Below are positions 33,646 through 42,778 of a stretch of DNA of 64,000 bases, piece by piece; within the stretch, counting starts at the first letter, position 1; every line of letters starts with the position of its first letter. Origin of the DNA: Paraburkholderia atlantica. Lineage in GTDB: Bacteria > Pseudomonadota > Gammaproteobacteria > Burkholderiales > Burkholderiaceae. Position numbers and translations under genes: made by a program. Below the pieces are notes generated by a model. The model was not told where the DNA came from and made no database searches. It was given only the letters and a program-made list of their open reading frames with translations. Location of the stretch: assembly GCF_009362785.1 (NCBI RefSeq), contig NZ_WHNQ01000011.1, forward strand, positions 169,695 to 233,694, written 5' to 3'.

Positions 33646-34866
33646 TTATGCCGCGGCCTTCAAACCCGGCGTCTTCGGTGCGTGGCTCAACCACTCCATA
33701 GCGGCAGGCATGCCGCTTTCCTTAAGGGGCACGCCAGCAAGCCGCAGACCCATTTCGCAGCCGGCCAGGGTCGCGAGCAGCGTCAGGTCGTTGCAATCGC
33801 CGAGATGACCGATGCGGAACATGCGGCCTTTCATCTTGCCGAGGCCCGTCCCGAGCGACATATCGAAGCGTTCGTAGATCAGCTTGCGCACCGCGTCGGC
33901 ATCGACGCCGTCGGGCATCATCACGCCCGTCAGCACCGGGCTATACACGGCGGGATCGGCGCACTGGATTTCGCGCCCCCACGCGCGCACCGCGCGGCGC
34001 GTCGCTTCGGCGAGCCGCTCGTGACGCGCGAACACGTTGTCGAGCCCTTCGCCGAGAATCATCTCGATCGCTTCGTGCAGGCCATACAGCAGGTTCGTGT
34101 TCGGCGTGTACGGCCAGTAACCGGTCTTGTTCATTTCGACGATTTCCGACCAGTCCCAGAAGCTGCGCGGCAGCTTCGCGTGCTGGTTGGCGGCCATCGC
34201 CTTCGGCGAGATCGCGTTGAAGCTGATGCCCGGCGGCAGCATCAAGCCCTTTTGCGAGCCCGACACGGTCACGTCGACACCCCATTCGTCGTGACGGTAG
34301 TCAGCGCACGCGAGACCGGAGATCGTGTCGACGAGCAGCAGCGCCGGATGGCCGGCGGCGTCGATCGCGCGGCGCACGGCGGCGATGTCGGACGTGACGC
34401 CGGTCGAGGTTTCGTTGTGCACCACGCAGACCGCCTTGATCGCATGCTGCGTGTCGGCGCGCAGACGCTCTTCGATCATCTGCGGCTGCACGCCGCGCCG
34501 CCAGCCTTCGATGCCTGGCAAACCCAGGAACTCGGGCTTCAGGCCGAGCTTCTCGGCCATCTTTTTCCATAGCGTCGCGAAGTGGCCCGTCTCGAACATC
34601 AGCACGTGATCGCCGGGGCTCAGCGTATTCGACAACGCGGCTTCCCATGCGCCCGTGCCGGACGCCGGATAGATGACGACCGGTTGCTGCGTCTTGAAGA
34701 TCTTCTTGATGCCGTCGAGCACCTTGAGACCCAGTTCGCCGAACTCGGGACCGCGGTGGTCGATGGTCGGATAGCTCATCGCGCGGAGGATGCGATCGGG
34801 CACCGGACTCGGCCCCGGAATCTGCAGGAAGTGACGGCCGGCGGGATGAAAATCTAGCTTCAGCAT
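33646..34866 (-). CDS. Class V aminotransferase, serine/alanine-glyoxylate type
   Basis: 406-residue PLP enzyme. Typical features are IPGPSPVPDRILRAM at the start, YPASGTGAWEAALSN, the Asp of LLLVDTISGLACADY that pairs with the PLP nitrogen, and the Schiff-base lysine in VSGSQKGLMLPPG. It transfers an amino group to or from glyoxylate/pyruvate. The GGAGGAG ribosome site fixes the start at 34866. It heads a minus-strand operon (aminotransferase, MFS, hydratase-like, FAD/Fe-S dehydrogenase) and is divergent from a GntR regulator gene. The pathway substrate is not known to me. Confidence 0.88.
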   Translation of the reverse strand: MLKLDFHPAGRHFLQIPGPSPVPDRILRAMSYPTIDHRGPEFGELGLKVLDGIKKIFKTQQPVVIYPASGTGAWEAALSNTLSPGDHVLMFETGHFATLWKKMAEKLGLKPEFLGLPGIEGWRRGVQPQMIEERLRADTQHAIKAVCVVHNETSTGVTSDIAAVRRAIDAAGHPALLLVDTISGLACADYRHDEWGVDVTVSGSQKGLMLPPGISFNAISPKAMAANQHAKLPRSFWDWSEIVEMNKTGYWPYTPNTNLLYGLHEAIEMILGEGLDNVFARHERLAEATRRAVRAWGREIQCADPAVYSPVLTGVMMPDGVDADAVRKLIYERFDMSLGTGLGKMKGRMFRIGHLGDCNDLTLLATLAGCEMGLRLAGVPLKESGMPAAMEWLSHAPKTPGLKAAA

Positions 34867-35036
34867 CGGACTCCTCCAATTGAATTTTGCATTCAAAAAA
34901 CTGTATCAGAAGAATCGTGACGTTCCCAAGACGAAATATGCTCGTTGAGCACCGTGTTTACCCGCGTTTGCGCGCTGATAACTAATCGATATGGTTCGGA
35001 TAAAATCCCAAATCATGTGAAGCTGGGGGTTTTTGT

Positions 35037-35786
35037 ATGCAAAATTCGCATGTCGACGCGGGTGTGACCGCTGCCCCGCTGATGCCGAAGGTCGAGCGTC
35101 AGCGCCTGCATGACACGGTGGTGGAGCACATCCGCCGCTTTATCGTCGAGGGGGTGCTGGAGCCCGGCAAGAAACTGAACGAGCGCGAGTTGTGCGAAAC
35201 GCTCGGCATTTCGCGCACGCCGCTGCGCGAGGCGCTGAAGGTGCTGGCCGCCGAAGGTTTGATCGAGATTTCGCCGAACCGGGGCGCATCGGTGTCGAAA
35301 ATGTCGGAGGCGGAAGTGCGCGAAACCTTCGAATTGATGAGCGGCCTCGAAGCGTTCTCGGGCGAACTCGCGGCCGAGCGCATCACGGCGGCCGAACTCG
35401 CCGAGATCAAAGCACTGCACTACGCGATGCTCGCGTGCCGCGCGCAGAACGATCTGCCGGGCTACTACAGCCGCAACCAGGCGATTCACGACAAGATCAA
35501 CGAGGCGGCGAGAAATTCAGCGCTGCGGCAGACCTATGTGTCGGTCAACCGGCGGCTGCAGGCGCTGCGCTTTCGCTCGAACTATCAGACGCCGAAATGG
35601 GACCGCGCGATTCACGATCACGATGAAATGCTGAAGGCGCTCGAGGCTCGCGACGGCAAGAAGCTCAGCGCGATTTTGCGGCAGCATCTGCTCGATAAAC
35701 GGGATGCGGTTTTGCAGGTGCAAGTGCAGGAGGAAGTGGTCGCTTCGGCACGGTACCCTGTCGGCAAACAAAACTTGTCCACCTAA
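35037..35786 (+). CDS. GntR-family regulator, FCD subfamily
   Basis: 249-residue regulator. The N-terminal winged helix spans about residues 20-85 (LHDTVVEHIRRFIVEGVLEPGKKLNERELCETLGISRTPLREALKVLA). A C-terminal all-helical FCD domain with metal/ligand-binding histidines (NQAIHDKINEA, HDHDEML) follows. It is divergent from the aminotransferase operon with 170 bp between starts, so it is the likely controller. The start follows a GGGGG-type ribosome site. Confidence 0.9.
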   Translation: MQNSHVDAGVTAAPLMPKVERQRLHDTVVEHIRRFIVEGVLEPGKKLNERELCETLGISRTPLREALKVLAAEGLIEISPNRGASVSKMSEAEVRETFELMSGLEAFSGELAAERITAAELAEIKALHYAMLACRAQNDLPGYYSRNQAIHDKINEAARNSALRQTYVSVNRRLQALRFRSNYQTPKWDRAIHDHDEMLKALEARDGKKLSAILRQHLLDKRDAVLQVQVQEEVVASARYPVGKQNLST

Positions 35787-36024
35787 ATTGTTGGCAAGCC
35801 TGTGGACAACCCTCGCACAGCGAGCTTAAGTGCTTGAAGCGTGAGAACTATCCGCGCGCGGTGCACGCGTAGGCAGCGAGCGTCGCTACGGAGTGCGTGC
35901 TACCGGCGAGCGGGCTTGGCAAGGACGCCGTATCAGTCGGACCCACCTCGAAGTCCAGTTGTCCACATAATTTGGGAACAAGCTTGTGGACAACCTGCGC
36001 ACAGGCCTGCCAAGTGATTGATGC
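35775..36024. repeat. Two imperfect copies of a DnaA-box-like inverted-repeat unit
   Basis: Copy 1 (about 35775-35842) and copy 2 (about 35957-36023) share TTGTCCAC, a spacer, TGTGGACAACC, then GCACAG and AAGTG-TTGA. Each copy holds facing TTGTCCAC / GTGGACAA elements that differ by one base from the DnaA box TTATCCACA. The unit lies between a GntR gene and a convergent MFS gene. It may be a 3'-end hairpin family dispersed in the genome, or DnaA-binding sites. Confidence 0.55.
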
Positions 36025-36113
36025 GGCAGGCCTATCGTTCGCGGATGCGCTAGCGGGCAGCGGCGCGGCACGTCGTGTGATGCAAGCGAACGACCGCGCC
36101 GTCCACCTCTATT

Positions 36114-37445
36114 TCACCGCGCCGTTTCACGACTGCGCAGCGACTCCGGCAACCCATACAGCACGATCAGCGCGCACACCACGCTCATCGCGCCGATCAC
36201 ATACAGCGCCGGCGTCGTGCTGCCGGTCAGATCCTTCACACGCCCCACCATCACCGGGCTCACGATCCCGCCGAGTTGCCCGAGCGTGTTGATCAACGCG
36301 ATACCGCCCGCGGCGCCCGCGCCCGTCAGCAGCTTGGGCGGCAGCGCCCAGAATGCCGGAATCGATGCGACCACGCCCGCGCCCATCACCGCAAGCGCGA
36401 CCACCAGCAACGCGGTCTGTTTGTCGAAGTAGCCCGCTGCGAAGAAGCCGAGCGCGGACATCAACAGCAGCCCGAACACGAACTTGCGCCGCTCGCCGCT
36501 CGCGTCGGACAAGCGCCCGACCACCACCATGCAGATTGCGCCGCACACATACGGCACCGCCGTCAGCAGGCCGACCACGGTGGGATTCTTCGTGCCCGCC
36601 ACGTGAATCAGATGCGGTGCCCAGAAATTCAGACCGTAGGACGCGATCTGAATCAGGAAATACACGAGCCCGAGCGTCAGGAAGCCCGGCGTCTTCAGCG
36701 CGCCCAGCAGCGAATGGCCGGTCGGTGCCGGGCGGCTTTGCTGGGCGATCTGCCCGGCGAGCAAGCTCTTCTCCGCCGATGACAGCCACCCCGCATCGTC
36801 GATGCGATCCTTCAGCAGCTTCAGCACCAGCAAACCTAGCACCACACACGGCAAGCCGCCGACCAGGAACAGCCAGTGCCAACCCGGCATGCCGGCCACG
36901 CCGTCCATATGACCGATCACGAGCCCCGCGAGCGGCGCACCGACCAGCCCCGAAAACGCCGACGCGAGAAACAGCATCGACGTGATGCGGCCGCGATATT
37001 CGGTCGGAAACCACAGCGTCAGGTAGTACAGCACGCCGGGCGCGAAGCCCGCTTCCATTGCGCCGATCACGAAGCGCAGGCCGTAGAACTGCCATTCGTT
37101 GTTGACGAACACCATCGCCGCGGTCGCGAGTCCCCACGAAATCATGATCCGCGCGATCCAGCGTCGAGCGCCGACCTTGTACAGGAACAGATTGCTGGGC
37201 ACCTCGAACAGCACGTAGCCGATCACGAACAGACTCGCGCCGAGACCGTACGCGGTATCCGACAAGCCCAGATCACTTTGCAGCTGGAACTTCGCGAAGC
37301 TGATATTGATGCGGTCGAAGAACGCGAACAGATAGCAGATCATGATCAGCGGCATCAGCCGCCACGCGACTTTGCGGACGATCGCCGCGAGATCATCCGC
37401 GCCATGTTCGCGGGTACTGCCCGCCACTACGCCCAGGTCACTCAT
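36114..37445 (-). CDS. MFS transporter, ACS family
   Basis: 443-residue transporter with twelve helices. It has the N-terminal ACS signature (CYLFAFFDRINISFAKFQLQ, then GYVLFEVPSNLFLYKVGARRW) shared with phthalate, tartrate and hydroxy-dicarboxylate carriers. The start MSDLGV at 37445 is preceded by GGAGACAAGC. It is the last gene of a LysR, CoA-transferase, lyase, MFS set on the minus strand, and it probably imports the acid that the two enzymes degrade. Confidence 0.88.
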   Translation of the reverse strand: MSDLGVVAGSTREHGADDLAAIVRKVAWRLMPLIMICYLFAFFDRINISFAKFQLQSDLGLSDTAYGLGASLFVIGYVLFEVPSNLFLYKVGARRWIARIMISWGLATAAMVFVNNEWQFYGLRFVIGAMEAGFAPGVLYYLTLWFPTEYRGRITSMLFLASAFSGLVGAPLAGLVIGHMDGVAGMPGWHWLFLVGGLPCVVLGLLVLKLLKDRIDDAGWLSSAEKSLLAGQIAQQSRPAPTGHSLLGALKTPGFLTLGLVYFLIQIASYGLNFWAPHLIHVAGTKNPTVVGLLTAVPYVCGAICMVVVGRLSDASGERRKFVFGLLLMSALGFFAAGYFDKQTALLVVALAVMGAGVVASIPAFWALPPKLLTGAGAAGGIALINTLGQLGGIVSPVMVGRVKDLTGSTTPALYVIGAMSVVCALIVLYGLPESLRSRETAR

Positions 37446-37521
37446 GCTTGTCTCCAATGCCGGATTCGGCGGTGCCGTCCGGTCGTTTGATCGGTTGAGG
37501 GGTTGTTTGTCGGGGTGCGGT

Positions 37522-38487
37522 TCAGATCTGTCGAACGTAGTCGGGCACCGGATGCAAATCGCAATTGCGGCCCGCCTTGGCGACTTGCCCCGGCACGTCG
37601 TGGCCGAGCAATGCAGGCAAGCCGCGCGACAGCGCGAGCAGCTTCGGCAGATCGATCCCGGTCGGGATGCCCATTTCGTCGCACAGGTTCACGAGGTCTT
37701 CGGTGCAGATGTTGCCCGAGGCGCCCGGCGCGAACGGGCAGCCGCCGAGGCCGCCGAGCGCCGCATCGAAGCGGCGCGCGCCGGATTCATACGCGGCGAG
37801 CACGTTGGCGAGACCGAGGCCGCGCGTGTTATGGAAGTGCAGCGTGAGCGCCGCGGCCGGCAGGGCTTCGAGCACGCGTGCGACGAGCCGCGCGACCTGA
37901 CGCGGATTCGCCATGCCGGTCGTGTCGGCGAGCGTGATGCCCTCGATGCCCATCTCGCGATACGCGTCGACGATGCCGATCACGCGGTCTTCGTCGATGC
38001 GGCCTTCGAACGGACAGCCGAACGCGGTCGCCACGGTCGCGTTGAGCCGCACGCCCGCGGCCAACGCGCGACGCACGATGTCGTCGAACGCCGCGAGCGA
38101 CGACTCGCAGCTCATGCGCATGTTCGCGCGGTTATGCGTCTGGCTCGCGGACATCACGAGGTTCAGTTCGTCGGCGCGCGCGGACAAAGCGCGCTCGGCG
38201 CCCTTCAGGTTCGGCACCAGCGCGACATAGATCACGCCGGCTTGGCGCTCGATCTGCTGGAACACGGCTTCGCCGTCGCGCAACGCCGGAATCGCTTTCG
38301 GCGACACGAACGAGCCCGCTTCGATACGCGTGAATCCGCATGTGGATAGCCCGTTGATCAGCGCGATCTTGTCGGCGGTTTCGACCCAAGTAGGTTCGAT
38401 CTGCAGGCCATCGCGCGGGGCGACTTCCTGCACGATCAGTGGGTCGAATGACGCGGCCTCGCGCGTGGAAAAGATCGTGGAATTCAT
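37522..38487 (-). CDS. HMG-CoA lyase family protein
   Basis: 321-residue TIM-barrel lyase. Motifs are QEVAPRDGLQIEP (metal-binding Asp), RIEAGSFVSP, HFHNTRGLGLANVLAA (metal-binding HxH) and GGLGGCPFAPGASGNICTED, which holds the catalytic cysteine loop. The family cleaves 3-hydroxy-3-methylglutaryl-CoA to acetoacetate and acetyl-CoA, or citramalyl-CoA and relatives. Its start overlaps the stop of the upstream CoA-transferase by four bases, so the two are translationally coupled. Together they suggest activation and then cleavage of a 3-hydroxy-3-methyl dicarboxylic acid. Confidence 0.9.
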   Translation of the reverse strand: MNSTIFSTREAASFDPLIVQEVAPRDGLQIEPTWVETADKIALINGLSTCGFTRIEAGSFVSPKAIPALRDGEAVFQQIERQAGVIYVALVPNLKGAERALSARADELNLVMSASQTHNRANMRMSCESSLAAFDDIVRRALAAGVRLNATVATAFGCPFEGRIDEDRVIGIVDAYREMGIEGITLADTTGMANPRQVARLVARVLEALPAAALTLHFHNTRGLGLANVLAAYESGARRFDAALGGLGGCPFAPGASGNICTEDLVNLCDEMGIPTGIDLPKLLALSRGLPALLGHDVPGQVAKAGRNCDLHPVPDYVRQI

Positions 38488-39677
38488 TGCACCGCTCCCT
38501 CGCGACGAAGCCGCTCGATGTCTTCGCTCGCGAATCCAAGCTCGCTGAGCACGCTGCCGGTGTGTTCACCGAGCGTCGGTCCTTGCCAGCGCACTTCGCC
38601 CGGCGTGTCCGACAGCTTCGGCACGATGCCCGGCATCTTCACCGACGCGCCGCCCGGCAATTGCGCCTGCAGCAACATGTCGCGCGCCTGGTAGTGTGGA
38701 TCGGCGACGATGTCGGCCACCGAATAGATGCGCCCCGCCGGCACTTCGGCCCGTTCCAGCCCGGCCAGCACGTCTTCGGTCGCGTGATGCGAGGTCCACT
38801 CCGTGATCGCCTGATCGAGCATCGCGACCTGCTTCACGCGGCCGTCGTTGTGCGCGAGCGCGGGATCGTCGGCGAGATCGGGGCGGCCGATCAGATGCAT
38901 CAGCCGCTTGAAGATCGGATCGCTGTTGCCTGCGATCACGACATAGCCGTCGTCCTCGGTGCGATACGTGTTCGACGGCGCGATGCCCGGCAGCGCGCCG
39001 CCGCTGCGCTCGCGCACATGGCCGAGCAGGTCGTATTCGGGCACGAGGCTTTCCATCAGATTGAACACGCTCTCGACCAGCGACACGTCGACCACCTGGC
39101 CTTCGCCCTGGCCGGTCTTCACGCGCAGCAGCGACATCAGCGCGCCGATCACGCCGTGCAGCGACGCGAGCGAATCGCCGAGACTCACGCCGACGCGCGC
39201 CGGCGCGCCGTCCACCTCGCCGGTCGTGTAGCGGATGCCACCCATCGCCTCGCCGATCGCGCCGAAGCCCGGCCGTTCGCGATACGGGCCGGACTGGCCG
39301 TAGCCGGAAATGCGCACCATCGTCAGTTTCGGGTTCAGCGCGTGCAGCACGTCCCAGCCGAGGCCGAGCTTTTCGAGCGCACCGGGGCGCAGATTTTCGA
39401 TGACGACGTCGGCATCGGCGGCGAGGCGCTTGACGACCTCGACGCCATCGGCCGATTTCAGATTCACGCAGACGGACTTCTTGTTGCGCGACTGCAGATA
39501 CCACCACAGCGACGTGCCTTCATGCAGCTTGCGCCATTTGCGAAGGGGGTCGCCGGTTTCGGGCGCTTCGATCTTGATCACGTCGGCGCCGAACTCGGCC
39601 ATCAGGCGCGCGGCGAACGGCGCGGCGATGAGGGTGCCGATCTCGACGACGCGAATACCCTGCAGTGGTCCACCCAT
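38484..39677 (-). CDS. Type III CoA-transferase (CaiB/BaiF family)
   Basis: 397-residue CoA-transferase. It begins MGGPLQGIRVVEIGTLIAAPFAARLMAEFGADVIKIE, then LRPGALEKLGLGWDVL and VGVSLGDSLASLHG, whose aspartate (about 168) is the expected acyl-anhydride nucleophile. Relatives move CoA from succinyl-CoA to hydroxymethylglutarate or citramalate. The GGAGACAGC ribosome site supports the start at 39677. It is coupled to the lyase gene and lies 104 bp downstream of a LysR gene in the same direction. Confidence 0.9.
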   Translation of the reverse strand: MGGPLQGIRVVEIGTLIAAPFAARLMAEFGADVIKIEAPETGDPLRKWRKLHEGTSLWWYLQSRNKKSVCVNLKSADGVEVVKRLAADADVVIENLRPGALEKLGLGWDVLHALNPKLTMVRISGYGQSGPYRERPGFGAIGEAMGGIRYTTGEVDGAPARVGVSLGDSLASLHGVIGALMSLLRVKTGQGEGQVVDVSLVESVFNLMESLVPEYDLLGHVRERSGGALPGIAPSNTYRTEDDGYVVIAGNSDPIFKRLMHLIGRPDLADDPALAHNDGRVKQVAMLDQAITEWTSHHATEDVLAGLERAEVPAGRIYSVADIVADPHYQARDMLLQAQLPGGASVKMPGIVPKLSDTPGEVRWQGPTLGEHTGSVLSELGFASEDIERLRREGAVQ

Positions 39678-39781
39678 GTTGCTGTCTCCGAACTCGTTTC
39701 GTATTGGGAGACAGCTTAGAAGCGGCGCGGTGGCGGCGTCCAACCGCAATTCGCCAACGACCGTTCGCGAACGGCGAACGC

Positions 39782-40771
39782 TCAGCGGCGGCTGCGGACT
39801 CGGCGCGCAGGTTGGGTGGCCGTCGGAGCGGGTTCGGTCTGCACCTCTGCTGCAGTTTCCCGTGCCTCGACCGTGCGCAGATGGTCGAACAGCAGCCGGC
39901 TCACCGGTGACAACGCATCGACGTCACGCACGACGAGCACGAGGCTGCGCTCGGCCCATTCGTCATCGAGCGGCGTGCCGACGAGGCCGAGCGGGCGGCC
40001 CATCAGCTGATACACCTTTTGCGGCAGCACGCCGACGCCCATGCCGGCCTGCACCATCCGGCAGACAGCATCGAAACCCGGCACGTGGATGCGCAGCCGC
40101 AGCGGCTTGCCGGCCTGGCGCGCCGCGAGGTGCGTGCGCGCGTTGATCGAGCTCGCCGAATGCAGGCCGACGTGATCGCCGTCGAGCGTTTCGGCGAACG
40201 CAATGCTGGTGCGTGCCGCGAGCGGATGATCGTCGCGCATCACGATCACGAGCGAATCGCGCCGGTAGTGTTCGACGTGCAGCTCGCGCGTGTCGGCGTC
40301 GCCGGAACAGATGCCGAGATCGGCGAGACTTTCGTCGACGGCCTTGACGACGCCGCCGCTCGGCCGCTCCTCGAGATCGACCTTCACGCGTTCGTGCAAC
40401 GACTGGAACGCGCGCAGATCTTCGGGCAGAAATTCGACGATCGCCGACAGGTTCGCCATCATCCGCACATAGCCGAGCACGCCGCTGGCATGGCCGGCCA
40501 GCTCGATGCCGATGCTCTCGATGTCGCGCAGCACCCGGCGCGCGTGATGCAGCAGCGTTTCGCCGGCCGGCGTCAGCGTCATGCCGCGCGCGTTGCGCTG
40601 GAATAGCGACGCGCCGACCGCCTGTTCGAGTTCGACCAGCCGCTTGCTGGCGGCGGACACGGCGATTGCCTCGCGCTCGGCGGCACGCGTGAGCGTGCCC
40701 TCTTCGAAGACGGCGAGAAAGAGTTGCAGCGTGGTGAGGTCGAGTTTGCGGAGAAGGTTTTTGATGACCAT
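39782..40771 (-). CDS. LysR-family transcriptional regulator
   Basis: 329-residue regulator. An N-terminal helix-turn-helix (LTTLQLFLAVFEEGTLTRAAEREAIAVSAASKRLVELEQAVG) is followed by a periplasmic-binding-like effector domain. The C-terminus is an Arg/Pro-rich tail. Unusually for LysR genes it is not divergent from its likely targets but precedes the CoA-transferase/lyase/MFS genes on the same strand. Confidence 0.9.
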   Translation of the reverse strand: MVIKNLLRKLDLTTLQLFLAVFEEGTLTRAAEREAIAVSAASKRLVELEQAVGASLFQRNARGMTLTPAGETLLHHARRVLRDIESIGIELAGHASGVLGYVRMMANLSAIVEFLPEDLRAFQSLHERVKVDLEERPSGGVVKAVDESLADLGICSGDADTRELHVEHYRRDSLVIVMRDDHPLAARTSIAFAETLDGDHVGLHSASSINARTHLAARQAGKPLRLRIHVPGFDAVCRMVQAGMGVGVLPQKVYQLMGRPLGLVGTPLDDEWAERSLVLVVRDVDALSPVSRLLFDHLRTVEARETAAEVQTEPAPTATQPARRVRSRR

Positions 40772-40861
40772 GGGGCGGCGACGCAGAAGTGCGATGCGCC
40801 TATTTTGACGCGAGTCGCGCGAAACGGGGGGCCGCGCCCGCTCAGTTGGCCAATCGGTCGC

Positions 40862-41503
40862 TCACGACTTCCACGCCGAACCCAGAATCATCGTGCAGAA
40901 ATTCTCGCGATGATAGTGCGGATCTTTCAGCGCGAGCACGTCGGCCTTCACGTTGCCGAACGTCGTATGCGGCTTGTGGATCGTGCCATGCGCGAACGCA
41001 TCGATGATGCCTTCCTTGAAGTGCGAGCCGCGCGGATGCGCATGCGTAACTTCCTCGCGCTGCTGCTCGCTGAATTCGTCGTAGGCGAGGCCGAGCACAT
41101 CCATTTCGACGCCCGCGGTGACGAGCGCGATCACCGGCTTCATATGCTGCGGAATGCCCGGGGTCGTGTGCAGCGCGATTGCGGTCCATACCTGCTCGAT
41201 CTCATCCTCCCCGATCCGATGCCGCCGCAGAAATTCGCGCGCGGCGTTCGCGCCGTCCACTTCGAAACGCTCGTGCTCGCTGCTGTACGGCGCAACGAGC
41301 CCCATGTCGTGGAACATCGCGCCGATGTACAGCAGCTCAGGGTCGTACTTCAGCTGCTTGCGCTGCCCGGCCAGCGCGCCGAACAGAAACACGCGCCGCG
41401 AATGGTGATAGAGAAGCTCCGTTTCAGTGTCGCGCACGAGTTCGGTGGCTTCGCGCGCCATCATGCTGTCTGGAATCTGAATACCTGCGATCGTCGTAGT
41501 CAT
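40862..41503 (-). CDS. HD-domain phosphohydrolase-like protein
   Basis: 213-residue HD protein. Metal ligands appear as HSRRVFLFG (first His), IGAMFHDMGLV (HD pair) and IALHTTPGI. The arrangement resembles cyanamide-hydratase-like and other stand-alone HD proteins. The start MTTTIAG at 41503 follows AAGGAG; an upstream extension to 41641 lacks coding character. It is divergent from the GlxA-like regulator gene, with 258 bp between starts, so it may be that regulator's target. Substrate unknown. Confidence 0.8.
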   Translation of the reverse strand: MTTTIAGIQIPDSMMAREATELVRDTETELLYHHSRRVFLFGALAGQRKQLKYDPELLYIGAMFHDMGLVAPYSSEHERFEVDGANAAREFLRRHRIGEDEIEQVWTAIALHTTPGIPQHMKPVIALVTAGVEMDVLGLAYDEFSEQQREEVTHAHPRGSHFKEGIIDAFAHGTIHKPHTTFGNVKADVLALKDPHYHRENFCTMILGSAWKS

Positions 41504-41761
41504 GCGACGTACTCCTTCGAATGCGAAAGTGAATGTGATCAACAGGACGCGCGCCGCGGCTTCAAAGCGCGTTTTGGTATGCTGGGCCGCGCCGTGATGT
41601 GGATGCCTGTTGCCTGTGTGTGAGACCGCGCGTCCGGCCAAGCCAGTATTGGCTAGCGCGGCGCGGTGAACAATCGCTGCGAGCCGTTGAACACTGCCAA
41701 ACGCACAGCGTTGACTGCCGCGGCACGTCCTTCATATTCCACCGTCAAAGGAAGTCATTCG

Positions 41762-42724
41762 ATGCCCACCGTCGCGATCGCGATGTTCCCAGGTGTGCAG
41801 GCACTCGACGTCGCCGGTCCCGTCGACGTGTTCTCCGAAGCGAACGGCTTCGTCGCGCCCGCGCAGCGCTACGAGGTCAAGTTGCTGGCCGCGGACCCGG
41901 CACCGTTGCGCGCGTCGAACGGCATGACGCTGGTGGCGGACGCGACCTTCGAGCAGGCGCGCGAACCGTTCGATCTCGCGCTCATCGCCGGCGGCCCCGC
42001 TCTGCCACACAACGAAGTGCCCGACGCGCGCCTGCTCGACTGGCTCGCTAACGTCGCGACACGCTGCGCCCGCTACGGATCGATCTGCACCGGCGCATTC
42101 GCGCTCGGTCACGCGGGCCTGCTCGATGGGCGGCATGTGACCACGCACTGGCAGCACGCGGCGCAACTCGCCGCGCAGTTTCCGCACGCGCGGGTCGACT
42201 TCGATCGCATCTATCTGCGCGAGGGGCCGCTGGTCACGTCGGCGGGCGTGACGGCCGGCATCGATCTGTCGCTCGCGCTGGTGGCCGAGGATCACGGTCC
42301 GCATACTGCGCTCGCGGTCGCCAAACGGCTCGTCGTGTTCGCGCAGCGGCAAGGCGGCCAGTCGCAATTCAGCCCGTATTTGACCGCGCCCGCCGACGAC
42401 ACCTCGCCCGCCGCGAAAGTGCAGGCGCACGTGATGGCGCGTCTCCATGACAGCTTCACCGTCAAGCAGCTCGCCGACGTCGCCGGCATGAGCGCGCGTA
42501 ACTTCGCGCGCGTGTTCGTGCAGGAAACCGGCGTGACGCCGCATGAATTCGTCGAACGCGCACGCGTGGATGCGGCGCGCAAGCTGCTCGAAAGCAGCGC
42601 CGCGGCGCTGAAGACGATCGCGTACGATTGCGGCTTCGGCACCGCGGACCGCATGCGCATCGTGTTTACGAAGCGGCTCGGCGTAACGCCGATGCAGTAT
42701 CGCGAGCGCTTTCGGTCGGTCTGA
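41762..42724 (+). CDS. GlxA-like regulator (DJ-1/PfpI domain plus AraC domain)
   Basis: 320-residue regulator. The N-terminal DJ-1/PfpI-like domain (VAIAMFPGVQALDVAGPVDVF, ICTGAFALGHAGLL with a Cys at the nucleophile elbow) likely senses a small molecule. The C-terminal AraC domain has two helix-turn-helix motifs (FTVKQLADVAGMSARNFARVF and KTIAYDCGFGTADRMRIVFTKRLGVTPMQYR). The ATG at 41762 has AAAGGAAG upstream. The divergent HD-protein gene is a candidate target, and an SDR gene follows 54 bp downstream. Confidence 0.9.
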   Translation: MPTVAIAMFPGVQALDVAGPVDVFSEANGFVAPAQRYEVKLLAADPAPLRASNGMTLVADATFEQAREPFDLALIAGGPALPHNEVPDARLLDWLANVATRCARYGSICTGAFALGHAGLLDGRHVTTHWQHAAQLAAQFPHARVDFDRIYLREGPLVTSAGVTAGIDLSLALVAEDHGPHTALAVAKRLVVFAQRQGGQSQFSPYLTAPADDTSPAAKVQAHVMARLHDSFTVKQLADVAGMSARNFARVFVQETGVTPHEFVERARVDAARKLLESSAAALKTIAYDCGFGTADRMRIVFTKRLGVTPMQYRERFRSV

Positions 42725-42778
42725 ATACGGCGTGAGAAAATCGTCGATTCTGCAAGACAACGATCACAAGGAAACGAC

